DNA of 40,662 bases from Muribaculaceae bacterium Zag1 (lineage in GTDB: Bacteria; Bacteroidota; Bacteroidia; Bacteroidales; Muribaculaceae). Positions within the stretch are counted from its first letter, which is position 1. Each line of letters begins with the position of its first letter. The DNA is taken from contig NWBJ01000117.1 in the NCBI GenBank assembly GCA_002633115.1, positions 1-40,662 of the forward strand. Direction: 5' to 3'. Below, piece after piece: positions 1 through 7,028 of this stretch. The translations under genes and the position numbers were made by a program. The notes beneath the pieces are model-generated. The model worked only from the letters and a program-made list of their open reading frames with translations. It ran no database searches and was not told the DNA's origin.

Positions 1-124
1 GCCCGTCGGCCGTGAGGTCGAAATCGAGCACGACTCTTCCCGAAGGCGAGGCTACCTGATGGGCGCTTGCCGAAGAGGCAACCAGCGCCAGAAGGGAGAG
101 CGGAAGATAGTTGAAACGTGTCAT
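1..124 (-). CDS. Probable GH97-family glycoside hydrolase, N-terminal fragment
   Basis: Only the first 41 codons are inside the window; the gene runs off the left edge. The start is the ATG complementary to 122-124. The peptide begins MTRFNYLPLSLLALVASSASA, a clean Sec signal peptide (basic start, Leu/Ala core, small residues before the cut), followed by HQVASPSGRVVLDFDLTADG. The pattern S-P-x-G, then alternating hydrophobics, then D-G resembles the first beta strands of the GH97 N-terminal domain (SusB-type alpha-glucosidase/alpha-galactosidase, periplasmic glycan breakdown). That resemblance rests on about 20 residues, so the family is a tentative inference. The signal peptide is firm. A good promoter lies just upstream at 174-206. 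Confidence 0.5.
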   Translation of the reverse strand, partial: MTRFNYLPLSLLALVASSASAHQVASPSGRVVLDFDLTADG

Positions 125-173
125 TGTGGGGCTAAGTTGTTATGTGGTTAGAAATCGCTTATGCAATTCCAAC

Positions 174-206
174 GGCAAAGTTACGGCAAAAGATGACCCC
201 TGTCAA
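174..206 (-). promoter_or_regulatory. Bacteroidota-type promoter for the probable GH97 gene
   Basis: Read on the minus strand, TTG (206-204) is followed by 20 nt and then TAACTTTGCC (183-174), matching the -33/-7 consensus of the Bacteroidota primary sigma factor (TTTG, 19-21 nt, TAnnTTTG). It sits about 50 bp before the start codon at 124. The remaining bases up to the next gene (207-362) show no further feature. Confidence 0.7.
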
Positions 207-362
207 GACGTTATAACAGAAATATAGTTGTTTTTCAGAGTTATCTTATTGTATTACAGATGAATTAGCCAAATCTCCCTCAACAAAAATATAGTTGGTT
301 TCAAACCCTTTTAAGCCCCGATTAACCCTAAATAAGAGGGGCCGCAATAGCAGCTGTCCCCC

Positions 363-1967
363 TCATCTGAGTTCGCCTATGCGCATTACCTCGGCCTCAA
401 ACTGGTTGCGATCGCCCATAGCCTTGTTGCGCATGCGGGTGCGATAGGAATAGATGGTGTTGAGCGAGTAGCGCAGGAAGCGCGCTATCTTGGCGCTGTC
501 GGTGATGCCGAGGCGTATCAGCGCGTATATGCGCAGCTCGGCATTGAGTTTGCCCTTGGCCTTTGGCTCTATTCTCTCTTCGGGCAGGAGCAAGAGATTG
601 AAGTCCTCAACAAAGGTTGGGAATATCTTGAGGAATGCCTCGTCAAATCCTTGGTAGAAGTCGTTGATTTCTTTGTCGGCCTTGCCCTGCTCGCGCGCAT
701 AGCGCTTGAGGTCGTCGATTGTGCCAGTCTTGGCAATCTTAGCCAGGGCGCGGCGCTGCTGGTCAAGCTTGTCAATGTAGCTCGAGCACTGGTCCATATA
801 CTGGGCTATGTATTCTTCCTTGAGGGTCGAGGTCTCGGCAATGGCGCGGTTGGCCTGGGTGAGCTGCTGGTTGACAGCCTCGACTTTTTTCATCTCGCGA
901 GCCACAAGCAGCACGGCCCAGAGCAGCAACAGGGCCAGCACCCCTACTCCAACCAGCGCCCAACGCAGGTTGCCTTTTTGCTTGGCAATCTGGGCCAGAT
1001 ACACCTCATTGACAGCATTGTACACATCATCGGTTTCGATCATGCGGAATCGTGCGTTGCACCGCTGCGCATCGTACATGCACTGGCGCAGGTAGCGCGA
1101 CGCTCTGTCGACATCGCCATCCTGATAGAGGAGCAATGCCAGTTTGCGCAAAGACACGTATTCGCGCGTGCCGGATTCCATGTCAGCTATCGCCGAAATC
1201 ATCAGATAGCGCCTTTGCTCATCTTCGTTGCCCATCAGGCGGTAAGATTCTGACAGGGTATAAGCCGAGACTGCCAAAGCGTGCTGGTTGTCAGCGGCTC
1301 GCGACAGGGTCTCCAGGACTAGTTTGGCAGCTTTTTCTGGTTCGCCCGAGGCGTTGTACTTGTCAGCGAGCACCAAGGCGCGGTAGATGGATTCTTGGGG
1401 GAAGGTCTGGAGCAGCGAGTCACGAGCCACCTGGGTGAGGGCGGTATATCGCTCTTTCTCCTCGCGCCTCACGGCATAATCGGCCATAAGGCCGTAGACT
1501 GAGCGCACCACGTGGTAGTAGGGATTGCGTTCGTCCACGCCGAGGGCCTTTTCATTTATGGGTTCAAGCAGGTCGAGGGCCTCTTTGTACATTCCCGACA
1601 CCATCAGGGCGTAGGCGGTGCTAAGGTCATTTTGCAGCTTCATCTCTTTGCTGCCCATCTTCTTGGCTATGACATCGCGCTGGGCACAGACTGCCAGGGC
1701 TGAATCGCAGTTGTAGTAGTTAAACTCGTCGAGCAGTCGGCCCAACACTTCAAATCTCTGCGGGCCGTCGGCCACCCATTGGCTCTCAAAGCGCATCTTG
1801 GCGATGCGTTCTTCTTTGTCGGCCTCATACTTTGGCCTCATCTCAAGAGCGTGGTCCAGGGCATGCAGCAATGAGTCAAGCTGCTGGTCAGCAGCCCAAC
1901 CCCCGATAGCAGCCACTGCTGCCAATATAATAAGGTATAATCTTTTGTCAATAATTATCATTACCAT
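363..1967 (-). CDS. DUF6377 family membrane-anchored TPR regulator
   Basis: A 534-residue protein with a hydrophobic N-terminus (residues about 8-25, signal or anchor), a helical TPR-like region rich in paired helices (about 30-320), one transmembrane helix near 335-356, a coiled-coil stretch (about 360-400) and a C-terminal LuxR-like helix-turn-helix (about 478-516, with IRLGITDSAKIARFL and NTIYSYRTRMRNKA). This order is typical of DUF6377 proteins in Bacteroidales: sensory TPRs in the periplasm, cytoplasmic DNA-binding end. Ligand and targets are unknown. The start may be residue 1 or 3; a strong GGAGGTGAGG stretch precedes both, which is unusual in this phylum where Shine-Dalgarno sequences are rare. 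It is transcribed away from the secreted protein at 2076-3620, with a terminator hairpin between them. Confidence 0.8.
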   Translation of the reverse strand: MVMIIIDKRLYLIILAAVAAIGGWAADQQLDSLLHALDHALEMRPKYEADKEERIAKMRFESQWVADGPQRFEVLGRLLDEFNYYNCDSALAVCAQRDVIAKKMGSKEMKLQNDLSTAYALMVSGMYKEALDLLEPINEKALGVDERNPYYHVVRSVYGLMADYAVRREEKERYTALTQVARDSLLQTFPQESIYRALVLADKYNASGEPEKAAKLVLETLSRAADNQHALAVSAYTLSESYRLMGNEDEQRRYLMISAIADMESGTREYVSLRKLALLLYQDGDVDRASRYLRQCMYDAQRCNARFRMIETDDVYNAVNEVYLAQIAKQKGNLRWALVGVGVLALLLLWAVLLVAREMKKVEAVNQQLTQANRAIAETSTLKEEYIAQYMDQCSSYIDKLDQQRRALAKIAKTGTIDDLKRYAREQGKADKEINDFYQGFDEAFLKIFPTFVEDFNLLLLPEERIEPKAKGKLNAELRIYALIRLGITDSAKIARFLRYSLNTIYSYRTRMRNKAMGDRNQFEAEVMRIGELR

Positions 1968-2015
1968 AAATAACGCACCTCACCTCCAAATTATTTTATG
2001 AACGCATCGGTTATG

Positions 2016-2047
2016 AAGAAGGCCCCTCTTCGCAGAGGAGCCTTCTT
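2016..2047 (-). terminator. Hairpin terminator after the DUF6359 gene
   Basis: AAGAAGGC (2016-2023) pairs with GCCTTCTT (2040-2047), and the stem continues inward through CTCT/AGAG with one bulge. On the minus strand the right end is followed by TTC-rich sequence. It lies 29 bp past the stop of the gene at 2076-3620 and before the DUF6377 gene. Confidence 0.7.
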
Positions 2048-2075
2048 GTTGTCCAATTTTTCTATAAACAGTTTG

Positions 2076-3620
2076 TTATTTAATCACTTTTTGTGCCTTT
2101 GAGCCCTGGAGACGGATGTAAAGACGTCCAGCCTCAGGATTCAGTACCTCGCGACCCTGCAGGTCAAAGTAGCGCACCGGCCCATTAGCCTCAGCCTCAA
2201 CGCTGCCGATACCAGTAGTAGCCTTCAGGTAGAGCGAAGGCAAGGTGTGAGTAACATCGGCATAGAAACCATAAGAATTATAGTTTTCGTCATATTGCAT
2301 GGTCTTCTGCTTGTCTACATTGACAATTGCAGCAGTGCCATCAGCATTGATGGTAACAGTCCAGACAGCGCCTTCTGACGGCAACTCAGTCGATACATTC
2401 GAGCTGTTGTAGGTTCCCGACAGATAATAATAGCGGCCATAAGTGTCCTGGATGGTATAGCCACCTGATACAGCTGTGAAGGTAAATGCTTTGGTGAGTT
2501 CTACGGTCACAGCATTGTTTGCAACATCAACGCTCTCGGTTTGAGGATAGCCGTAGTTATAAGTTTCAGCCAGGGGCAGAGCCATGTGGCCATCGGTAAT
2601 AATCACATAGTCGCCCTCTTCCATTGATGAAGCAAGATTGAACTGTGCTGTCTGTTCGGTTGGTGTGTCAGGAGTGTCGGGAGTCTCAATCTTGTCGGTC
2701 ATTACAAAGAGAGTGGGGAGTTCGCCGCGGGCATCCTCATACGAACCGAATGAGCTGTAGTTTGTGTCATACTGAATAAACTTATTCATTGCCAGATTAG
2801 TGATAATGGCATGGCCATCGGCATCGAATGAAATCGACCAAATAGCGCCCTCGGCTGGCATATCAGCAGCTACATTAAAGCTGTTGTATGTACCCGATTG
2901 ATAGTAGTAGCGCCCATTGGGGTCTTGGATGGTATATCCGCCAGTCACTGCAGTGATAGTGAATGCATTGTCAGCAGAAATGGCAATTTCGTCACCCTCC
3001 AATTCTACAGTTGTGGTGTAGAGGTAACCGTAAGTCTTTGACTCTGCGAGCGGAGTAGCAACTGCCCCATCATAGTAGAGCAGATATTTGCCGTCAGCAA
3101 TCTCGGTAGTGTATTTAAACACAGGCACCTCAGTTGTGGGTTCATCACCGGGGTCAACACCAGGAGCCTCGCCGGGCTCAACTATTTCGTAATCGCTCAG
3201 GCTCTTAAGGCCGGGAGCTCCGCAATATTTCATCACGCTACCGCAAATCAACACATCAGCGCCGTAATTGTTGGGGTTATCTGAGAGATTCAGAGCTGAA
3301 CGTATGTCACCTGCGGGAAGCTGGACTGTGATGCACTCATTGTAGTCTGTGCAATTGGCAAGAGCAGCCATAACAAGATTGGTTTGAGCTGCATTTGCTA
3401 CGCCAAATTCGGTGTATTGAATTGATACGGTGCCAGTAGTGGGGATTGAGCCCACGATGTAGCCTTCAACCCAAACATCGGTGGCAACGGCTTCGGTGGT
3501 TGATGAGGGATTCATAGCGATAATCTCGGCTACGGTGTAGGGATCATCCTGCGTGCCAGTGCCGGCATAGCCCATGGCACAAGTGGCAACAGCAGCGAGA
3601 GAAAGTAAAAGTTTATTCAT
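2076..3620 (-). CDS. Secreted DUF6359 protein with two beta repeats and a T9SS-like C-terminus
   Basis: The start is the ATG at 3618-3620 (MNKLLLSLAAVATCAMGYAG, signal peptide), giving 514 residues; the open frame extends upstream but without signal sequence or promoter room. After the signal peptide, GTGTQDDPYTVAEI opens a DUF6359 (OB-like) domain of about 130 residues. Two homologous repeats of roughly 120 residues follow, each with the pattern 'dGkYll..G.a.PLAEs..YGY...', 'FT.taV.GGYTIQD.yGRYYY.SGTYNS.NV' and 'P.EGA.W...'. The C-terminus (PVRYFDLQGREVLNP, GRLYIRLQG, KVIK) resembles the sorting-type domains of T9SS cargo in Prevotella-like bacteria. It is probably exported to the surface, carbohydrate or matrix binding being a guess. 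No catalytic motif was seen. Its promoter is at 3657-3690. Confidence 0.75.
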   Translation of the reverse strand: MNKLLLSLAAVATCAMGYAGTGTQDDPYTVAEIIAMNPSSTTEAVATDVWVEGYIVGSIPTTGTVSIQYTEFGVANAAQTNLVMAALANCTDYNECITVQLPAGDIRSALNLSDNPNNYGADVLICGSVMKYCGAPGLKSLSDYEIVEPGEAPGVDPGDEPTTEVPVFKYTTEIADGKYLLYYDGAVATPLAESKTYGYLYTTTVELEGDEIAISADNAFTITAVTGGYTIQDPNGRYYYQSGTYNSFNVAADMPAEGAIWSISFDADGHAIITNLAMNKFIQYDTNYSSFGSYEDARGELPTLFVMTDKIETPDTPDTPTEQTAQFNLASSMEEGDYVIITDGHMALPLAETYNYGYPQTESVDVANNAVTVELTKAFTFTAVSGGYTIQDTYGRYYYLSGTYNSSNVSTELPSEGAVWTVTINADGTAAIVNVDKQKTMQYDENYNSYGFYADVTHTLPSLYLKATTGIGSVEAEANGPVRYFDLQGREVLNPEAGRLYIRLQGSKAQKVIK

Positions 3621-3656
3621 ACAGATGGTTTTAAAGTTATTAGTAATTTTTCTGTC

Positions 3657-3690
3657 GGCAAATTTACTCATTCTCTCCCAATCCCCCAAA
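3657..3690 (-). promoter_or_regulatory. Promoter of the secreted DUF6359 gene
   Basis: On the minus strand TTTG (3690-3687), exactly 20 nt, then TAAATTTGCC (3666-3657): a full match to the Bacteroidota -33/-7 consensus, about 35 bp before the chosen start at 3620. This supports the internal ATG rather than the longer open frame, which would start above the promoter. Confidence 0.8.
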
Positions 3691-3853
3691 TATTTTCTCC
3701 CCTCTACCCCTATTTCTTCACAAATATTTCATTTCTCCAACAAAAATTTATTATTTCCTCTTTTTATCACTATAAGCAAGGATTCAATTTAAAGTTAAAT
3801 TTTAGTGGATAAGTAGGGTGTCATTTTGAATTTAAACAAAAAAATGCATTTTT

Positions 3854-4084
3854 CAGTGCGTAGCACGGCTCTTGTCTGTTAACCCCACATGGAGTGCGTA
3901 GCACGGAATGTGGGGTATCGGCGTATCCGGATGGCGAGTGCGTAGCACGGCCCTTATTCAGCTTATACGTCGCTTCCGGGCCGTGCTACGCACTCTTCTT
4001 AAGAGAAGAGAGTATCGGCCTACCCCACATTCCGTGCTACGCACTCCATGTGGGGTTAACAGACAAGGATCGTGCTGCGCACTG
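3854..4084. repeat. Composite nested inverted repeat (element A), 231 bp
   Basis: The outer arms 3854-3917 and 4021-4084 are both 64 nt and pair at 60 of 64 positions. Inside, 3936-3953 pairs perfectly with its complement at 3978-3995 (18 bp). The word GTGCGTAGCAC, itself palindromic around a 3-nt loop, occurs three times forward (3856, 3894, 3938) and three times inverted (3983, 4034, and 4072 with one change). Short open frames across it are by-products of the repeat. The rest of 3691-4339 holds AT-rich sequence plus the palindromes listed separately; no gene is seen. Confidence 0.9.
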
Positions 4085-4150
4085 AAATTACCTTCATTGA
4101 TGGAAAATACTTGAGTCAAAACTTAACTTCAAATCGGCTCCTAACTTACG

Positions 4151-4182
4151 AATCGCCTCTCCGAGGCGATTGGTCATTGACC
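4151..4182. repeat. Two adjacent small palindromes
   Basis: AATCGCCTC-TCC-GAGGCGATT (4151-4171) is a perfect 9-bp hairpin with a 3-nt loop, directly followed by GGTCA-T-TGACC (4172-4182). No U-tract follows, so a terminator role is unproven. Confidence 0.7.
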
Positions 4183-4232
4183 GATTACTTAATTTCACAT
4201 TGAATACTTACTTATAGCTATACATTCTCCCC

Positions 4233-4269
4233 AAATTTCGTGGCCACGAAATTCGTGGCCACGAAATTT
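4233..4269. repeat. Tandem palindrome TTCGTGGCCACGAA
   Basis: TTCGTGGCCACGAA (a perfect 14-bp palindrome) occurs twice back to back, and the 37-bp block from AAATTTCG to CGAAATTT is itself almost a perfect palindrome. A diverged hairpin with similar ends (GATTTCG...CGAAATC) lies at 6143-6162, before the fucosyltransferase-like gene. Confidence 0.75.
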
Positions 4270-4339
4270 CAACAGCCAAAATTAAGGATGAATTTTCCTC
4301 GGATTGCCCAATACATATTTTATACAAAGACTAGATAAA

Positions 4340-4372
4340 TTTGGTCAGTTGGGGAAAAAATCATTAACTTTG
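4340..4372 (+). promoter_or_regulatory. Promoter upstream of the broken gene at 4443
   Basis: TTTG (4340-4343), 21 nt, TAACTTTG (4365-4372) matches the Bacteroidota consensus and lies 70 bp before the ATG at 4443. The block AAAATCATTAACTTTG closely resembles the promoter at 6106-6136. Confidence 0.6.
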
Positions 4373-4442
4373 CTATTGAAATTATTTCATACAATTGTAT
4401 AAATAAATCAAAGAGCTCCTATCCCATCCCATCTACAACACC

Positions 4443-4646
4443 ATGAAGGAGCTCCAAATCATAAATTCTAACAAAAACCGAAAACGCGGCCGCAATGAAT
4501 TCATTGAATAGACTTACTTCAATGGCCATCCCTCCATCGACGACATGGTCGCCGTTGCCGCCAAGGTCCGCATCCCTCGCTCCCGCGTCCTCGAGCTCAT
4601 CAAGCCTATCCAAGAAATCTGCTCAATCTTACTTTTGGCAAATTGA
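4443..4646 (+). pseudogene. Small coding remnant interrupted by an in-frame TAG
   Basis: Reading from the ATG at 4443 gives 22 codons (MKELQIINSNKNRKRGRNEF then I-E), then TAG at 4509-4511, then 44 further sense codons in the same frame (starting TYFNGHPSIDDMVAVAAKV) to a TGA at 4644-4646. The part after the TAG has coding character: GC-rich third positions and a plausible amphipathic helix-turn-helix-like stretch (DDMVAVAAKVRIPRSRVLEL). With a promoter in front, this looks like one small gene (about 67 residues) broken by a single nonsense change. I do not recognise the family. TAG is an ordinary stop elsewhere in the window, so recoding is unlikely. Confidence 0.5.
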
Positions 4647-4672
4647 AATGTCCTACTTATTTTGTATCTTTG
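4643..4672 (+). promoter_or_regulatory. Promoter of the DUF3791/DUF3990 operon
   Basis: TTG (4643-4645), 19 nt, TATCTTTG (4665-4672) matches the Bacteroidota consensus. It is about 20 bp before the ATG at 4693, implying a short leader. Confidence 0.75.
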
Positions 4673-4692
4673 CGACAAGATTATAATTTATT

Positions 4693-4941
4693 ATGGAAGA
4701 TAAAGAAAATATGATTGAATTGTCGCCCACTGAATTGGAGCTATGTTTTGCCGCAATCAGTGTGGAATCATTATCGAGGAAACTTGATAAGCCTTATTAT
4801 GTAGTGTTTGAAGCCCTAAGCCGCACTGGGGCCATCAAGGATTATCTCATTAAATACTACGATGTGCTCCATACTCAAAGTCGAGAGTATGTGGATGATT
4901 CCCTTATAGAGTATCTAACTGTCAGAAATGCCATGCCATGA
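4693..4941 (+). CDS. DUF3791 family small protein, putative antitoxin-like partner
   Basis: 82 residues, mostly helical. The signature YYDVLHTQSREYVDDSLIEYL (key residues Y-D-V-L-H-T at 56-61, then Y and D-D) matches the C-terminal core of DUF3791. DUF3791 genes are commonly found directly before DUF3990 genes, as here: the last four bases ATGA (4938-4941) also start the next gene, so the two are translationally coupled. Its role is unproven; the small size, first position and coupling fit an antitoxin or chaperone-like partner of the DUF3990 enzyme. It has its own promoter at 4643-4672. Confidence 0.75.
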   Translation: MEDKENMIELSPTELELCFAAISVESLSRKLDKPYYVVFEALSRTGAIKDYLIKYYDVLHTQSREYVDDSLIEYLTVRNAMP

Positions 4942-5414
4942 AAGTATATCATGCTACAACAGAAATTGTTGAACATCCCTTGTGTGACGTTGGTCGCGTA
5001 GATGTGGATTTCGGTCCGGGCTTCTATGTCACCGATATCCTGGCGCAAGCCAAAGACTGGGCAGAGGTAATGAGTAAAAGGAGAAACCTATTCCCTGTGA
5101 TCAACGTCTATGAACTTTATAGGGAGCATTACATAGAGGAAAGCCGAGCTCTCCTTCTCCCCTACTATAATGAGGAGTGGCTCAGATTCGTAGTAGATTG
5201 CAGAAGAAGAGGCAAGATAGCAAAAGATTACGATTATGTGGAAGGTGGCGTAGCCAATGACCGTGTCGTGGATACAGTAAAATTTTACATGCAAGGCATT
5301 TTAGACTTGAAAACCGCTCTAGGAAGATTGATATTTCACAAGCCAAATAATCAAATCTGTCTTAAGAATCAAGCCCTCATGGATAAATATTTGAAATTTT
5401 TAAAGACATTATAG
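4938..5414 (+). CDS. DUF3990 family protein, putative ADP-ribosyltransferase-fold toxin
   Basis: 158 residues, normal length for DUF3990. Conserved features: a first strand with MKVYHATTEI (His5, compare the H of H-Y-E ADP-ribosyltransferases); DFGPGFYVTDILAQAKDWA (Gly26, Gly28, Phe29, Tyr30, Thr32, Gln37, Ala38, Trp41); EEWLRFVVDCR (79-89); a YDYVEGGVANDR block (98-109); and a C-terminal NNQICLKNQALMDKYL with Gln139. DUF3990 is, from family knowledge, grouped with ADP-ribosyltransferase folds, so a NAD-using toxin is a reasonable hypothesis. The catalytic acid is not obvious: the usual acidic position near the QIC motif seems to be Gln or Asn here. It overlaps the DUF3791 gene by 4 nt and is followed after 1 nt by a third small gene. 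Confidence 0.75.
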   Translation: MKVYHATTEIVEHPLCDVGRVDVDFGPGFYVTDILAQAKDWAEVMSKRRNLFPVINVYELYREHYIEESRALLLPYYNEEWLRFVVDCRRRGKIAKDYDYVEGGVANDRVVDTVKFYMQGILDLKTALGRLIFHKPNNQICLKNQALMDKYLKFLKTL

Positions 5415-5415
5415 T

Positions 5416-5685
5416 ATGAATAGGATTGTAGATCCAATGAAAAGTCCTGAGATACAAGATATCCTGAGAGGTAATGACATTGGACTGACAGCCGCAGTGT
5501 TGTCAAAACGATTACAAATTGAGCCTTGGCGAGCCTTAGAGATGTTTTACCGCAGTAGAACATGCGCTCAGTATCATGACAAGAGTACTGGCCTCTATCT
5601 CTTCAGCGAAAACTACCTCGCCGAAGAATACATCCGTGAATTACAATCGGGCATCCCCTTCAACCCCAGCGCCCTTCAACCTTAA
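5416..5685 (+). CDS. Small helical protein, distant DUF3791-like paralogue
   Basis: 89 residues, starting 1 nt after the DUF3990 stop codon; an alternative start is Met8. I do not firmly recognise it, but it lines up with the first protein of the operon: LTAAVLSKRL against ISVESLSRKL, then an aromatic/Glu-containing helix, then a short Y-x-x-L segment, then a helix ending YIREL against LIEYL. This suggests a duplicated DUF3791-type subunit and thus a possible three-part unit (helper, enzyme, helper). Its stop codon abuts the 28-bp duplication at 5685-5740. No terminator is visible before the oppositely oriented antitoxin gene. Confidence 0.6.
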   Translation: MNRIVDPMKSPEIQDILRGNDIGLTAAVLSKRLQIEPWRALEMFYRSRTCAQYHDKSTGLYLFSENYLAEEYIRELQSGIPFNPSALQP

Positions 5686-5740
5686 TAATTACTAATAAAG
5701 TCAACAAATTTCATAATTACTAATAAAGTCAACAAATTTC
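5685..5740. repeat. 28-bp perfect tandem duplication
   Basis: The 28-bp unit 5685-5712 is repeated exactly at 5713-5740. It covers the 3' end of the minus-strand RelB-like gene and touches the stop of the plus-strand gene. Because 28 is not a multiple of 3, the duplication changes the antitoxin's reading frame at its end: the undisrupted version would read KFVDFISNY then TAA, the present one reads KFVDFISNYEIC then TGA. Confidence 0.95.
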
Positions 5741-6021
5741 TTTGATGCTCTGACGGCGGCAATCTCTGCATTGATTTCTTCAAGAGGCATGTCGGCTACG
5801 CCATTGGCTATGGCCTGCGCTTGGAGAGCTTCCAGAGCCTTAAGCCCTTGCTCTGACGGGTCATCTGCCTCTATCTTAAAGGGGATGCTTCTTGTGCGTA
5901 CTACAGTCTTCACAAAAACAGTAATGGCTGTGTTTAAAGTCATTCCCAATTGTTGACAGAGAGCATCAAATCGTTTTTTGAGGTCACTGTCTAATCTAAT
6001 AGTTGTTGTTATTTGTCCCAT
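5701..6021 (-). CDS. RelB/DinJ family antitoxin, apparently without toxin
   Basis: 106 residues. The N-terminus (MGQITTTIRLDSDLKKRFDAL, CQQLGMTLNTAITVFVKTVV) is a ribbon-helix-helix domain of RelB/DinJ type, which binds its own operator as a dimer; the rest (RSIPFKIEAD, PLEEINAEIAAVR) is the toxin-binding tail typical of DinJ relatives. These are normally followed by a RelE/YafQ endoribonuclease gene, but downstream on the same strand (below 5701) there is no such gene, only the 3' end of the opposite operon. The C-terminal five codons are altered by the 28-bp duplication. It is either an orphan antitoxin (anti-addiction or regulator) or the relic of a module that lost its toxin. Confidence 0.85.
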   Translation of the reverse strand: MGQITTTIRLDSDLKKRFDALCQQLGMTLNTAITVFVKTVVRTRSIPFKIEADDPSEQGLKALEALQAQAIANGVADMPLEEINAEIAAVRASKKFVDFISNYEIC

Positions 6022-6105
6022 AGATCGTAATGGTTGTTTTGTATATAGCGAAATTAGTCATTTTTTTGTAACGCCAAAATCTAATGTTAAGTTTCCCCGT
6101 TTATT

Positions 6106-6136
6106 TTTGTCAATCCAGAGAAAATCATTAACTTTG
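6106..6136 (+). promoter_or_regulatory. Promoter of the fucosyltransferase-like gene
   Basis: TTTG (6106-6109), 19 nt, TAACTTTG (6129-6136). A hairpin GATTTCG-TGGTAG-CGAAATC (6143-6162) follows in the leader, ending 11 bp before the ATG at 6174. Confidence 0.75.
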
Positions 6137-6173
6137 TGGGGGGATTTCGTGGTAGCGAAATCAAAGTGCAGAT

Positions 6174-7004
6174 ATGAAAGAAAGCGTCAAATTAGGAATT
6201 ACATTGCAAGCTCGCGGAGGATTGGCAAATCGCCTGCGAGCCATCGCCTCGGCCGTAAGCTTGGGACAGCAGACCGGCGTGCCAGTAAAAATCGGATGGA
6301 GATTGAATTGGGAATTGAACGGCCGACTTGAAGACCTGTTTGAGCCGGTGACAAATCTTGACATACATTATCCCGGGGCTCTGAAATTCAATATGGTCTA
6401 TGAGATGCCACGCAAGAAAAATCTCTATTTCTCGGCTCTGTCTCAGCGTATCGGCTGGAAACATATCCTTGAAGACCCGAAATTGGATGAACACGAGCTC
6501 GAAAGCCTGGTCAAGGATGGAAAGGTGTTCATAGGGTGCGGATCGACCTTCTATCCCTTTGATGGAGATTTATATCGCTCATTGTTCAAGCCAAACGCAG
6601 CGGTGCAAAGGGTGATTAATGAGTTTAAGGAAAGGCTCGGCAACGACCCCTATTACTCATTCCATATCCGTCGCACCGACAACACGAGCGCTATCGCCAA
6701 TAGCCCCATCGAGCTATTCAAAAACAAAATCATAGAAATACAGCAAGCTGACCCCAAAGCCAAAATATTCCTAGCCACTGATAGCCAAGGAGTAAAGGAT
6801 GAATTTGGACACCAATTTGGTCCTGCGGTAATCTTCAATCCGCGCCCCTCAGCGCGCGACACATTAGCGGGAATGATTGATGCCACAGCTGAGTTGTGGA
6901 CTCTAGCCAATGCTGCCCAAACCTACGGGTCGTATTGGAGCTCATATACCGACGCAGCTCCACTTATAAATCCTAAAAACCGGCTACAAGTGTTAGCCCA
7001 ATAG
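6174..7004 (+). CDS. Fucosyltransferase-like glycosyltransferase (NodZ/O-FucT superfamily)
   Basis: 276 residues, no signal peptide or membrane segment. The N-terminal GGLANRLRAIASAVSLGQ is the nucleotide-sugar-side G-x-x-N-R-L motif of the fucosyltransferase superfamily with the O-FucT/NodZ fold; YSFHIRRTDNTSAI (about residues 162-175) carries the conserved H-x-R-R-x-D motif that binds the donor; KIFLATDSQGVKDEF and the final WTLANAAQTYGSYWSSYTDAA are the usual C-terminal motifs. It most likely transfers fucose from GDP-fucose to a surface glycan; the acceptor is unknown. It stands alone with its own promoter at 6106-6136. The ATG chosen follows the promoter by about 37 bp. Confidence 0.7.
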   Translation: MKESVKLGITLQARGGLANRLRAIASAVSLGQQTGVPVKIGWRLNWELNGRLEDLFEPVTNLDIHYPGALKFNMVYEMPRKKNLYFSALSQRIGWKHILEDPKLDEHELESLVKDGKVFIGCGSTFYPFDGDLYRSLFKPNAAVQRVINEFKERLGNDPYYSFHIRRTDNTSAIANSPIELFKNKIIEIQQADPKAKIFLATDSQGVKDEFGHQFGPAVIFNPRPSARDTLAGMIDATAELWTLANAAQTYGSYWSSYTDAAPLINPKNRLQVLAQ

Positions 7005-7028
7005 CAGCCTCTTGAGCCATAAAAGCCC

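Noticed and set aside
3894-4114. Open frames of 63-68 codons in element A
   Set aside because: They lie wholly in inverted repeat DNA, overlap each other in two frames and lack a recognisable start context.
4509-4511. TAG recoding (amber reassigned to an amino acid)
   Set aside because: Other genes in the window (for example DUF3990 at 5412-5414 and BI-1) end naturally with TAG.
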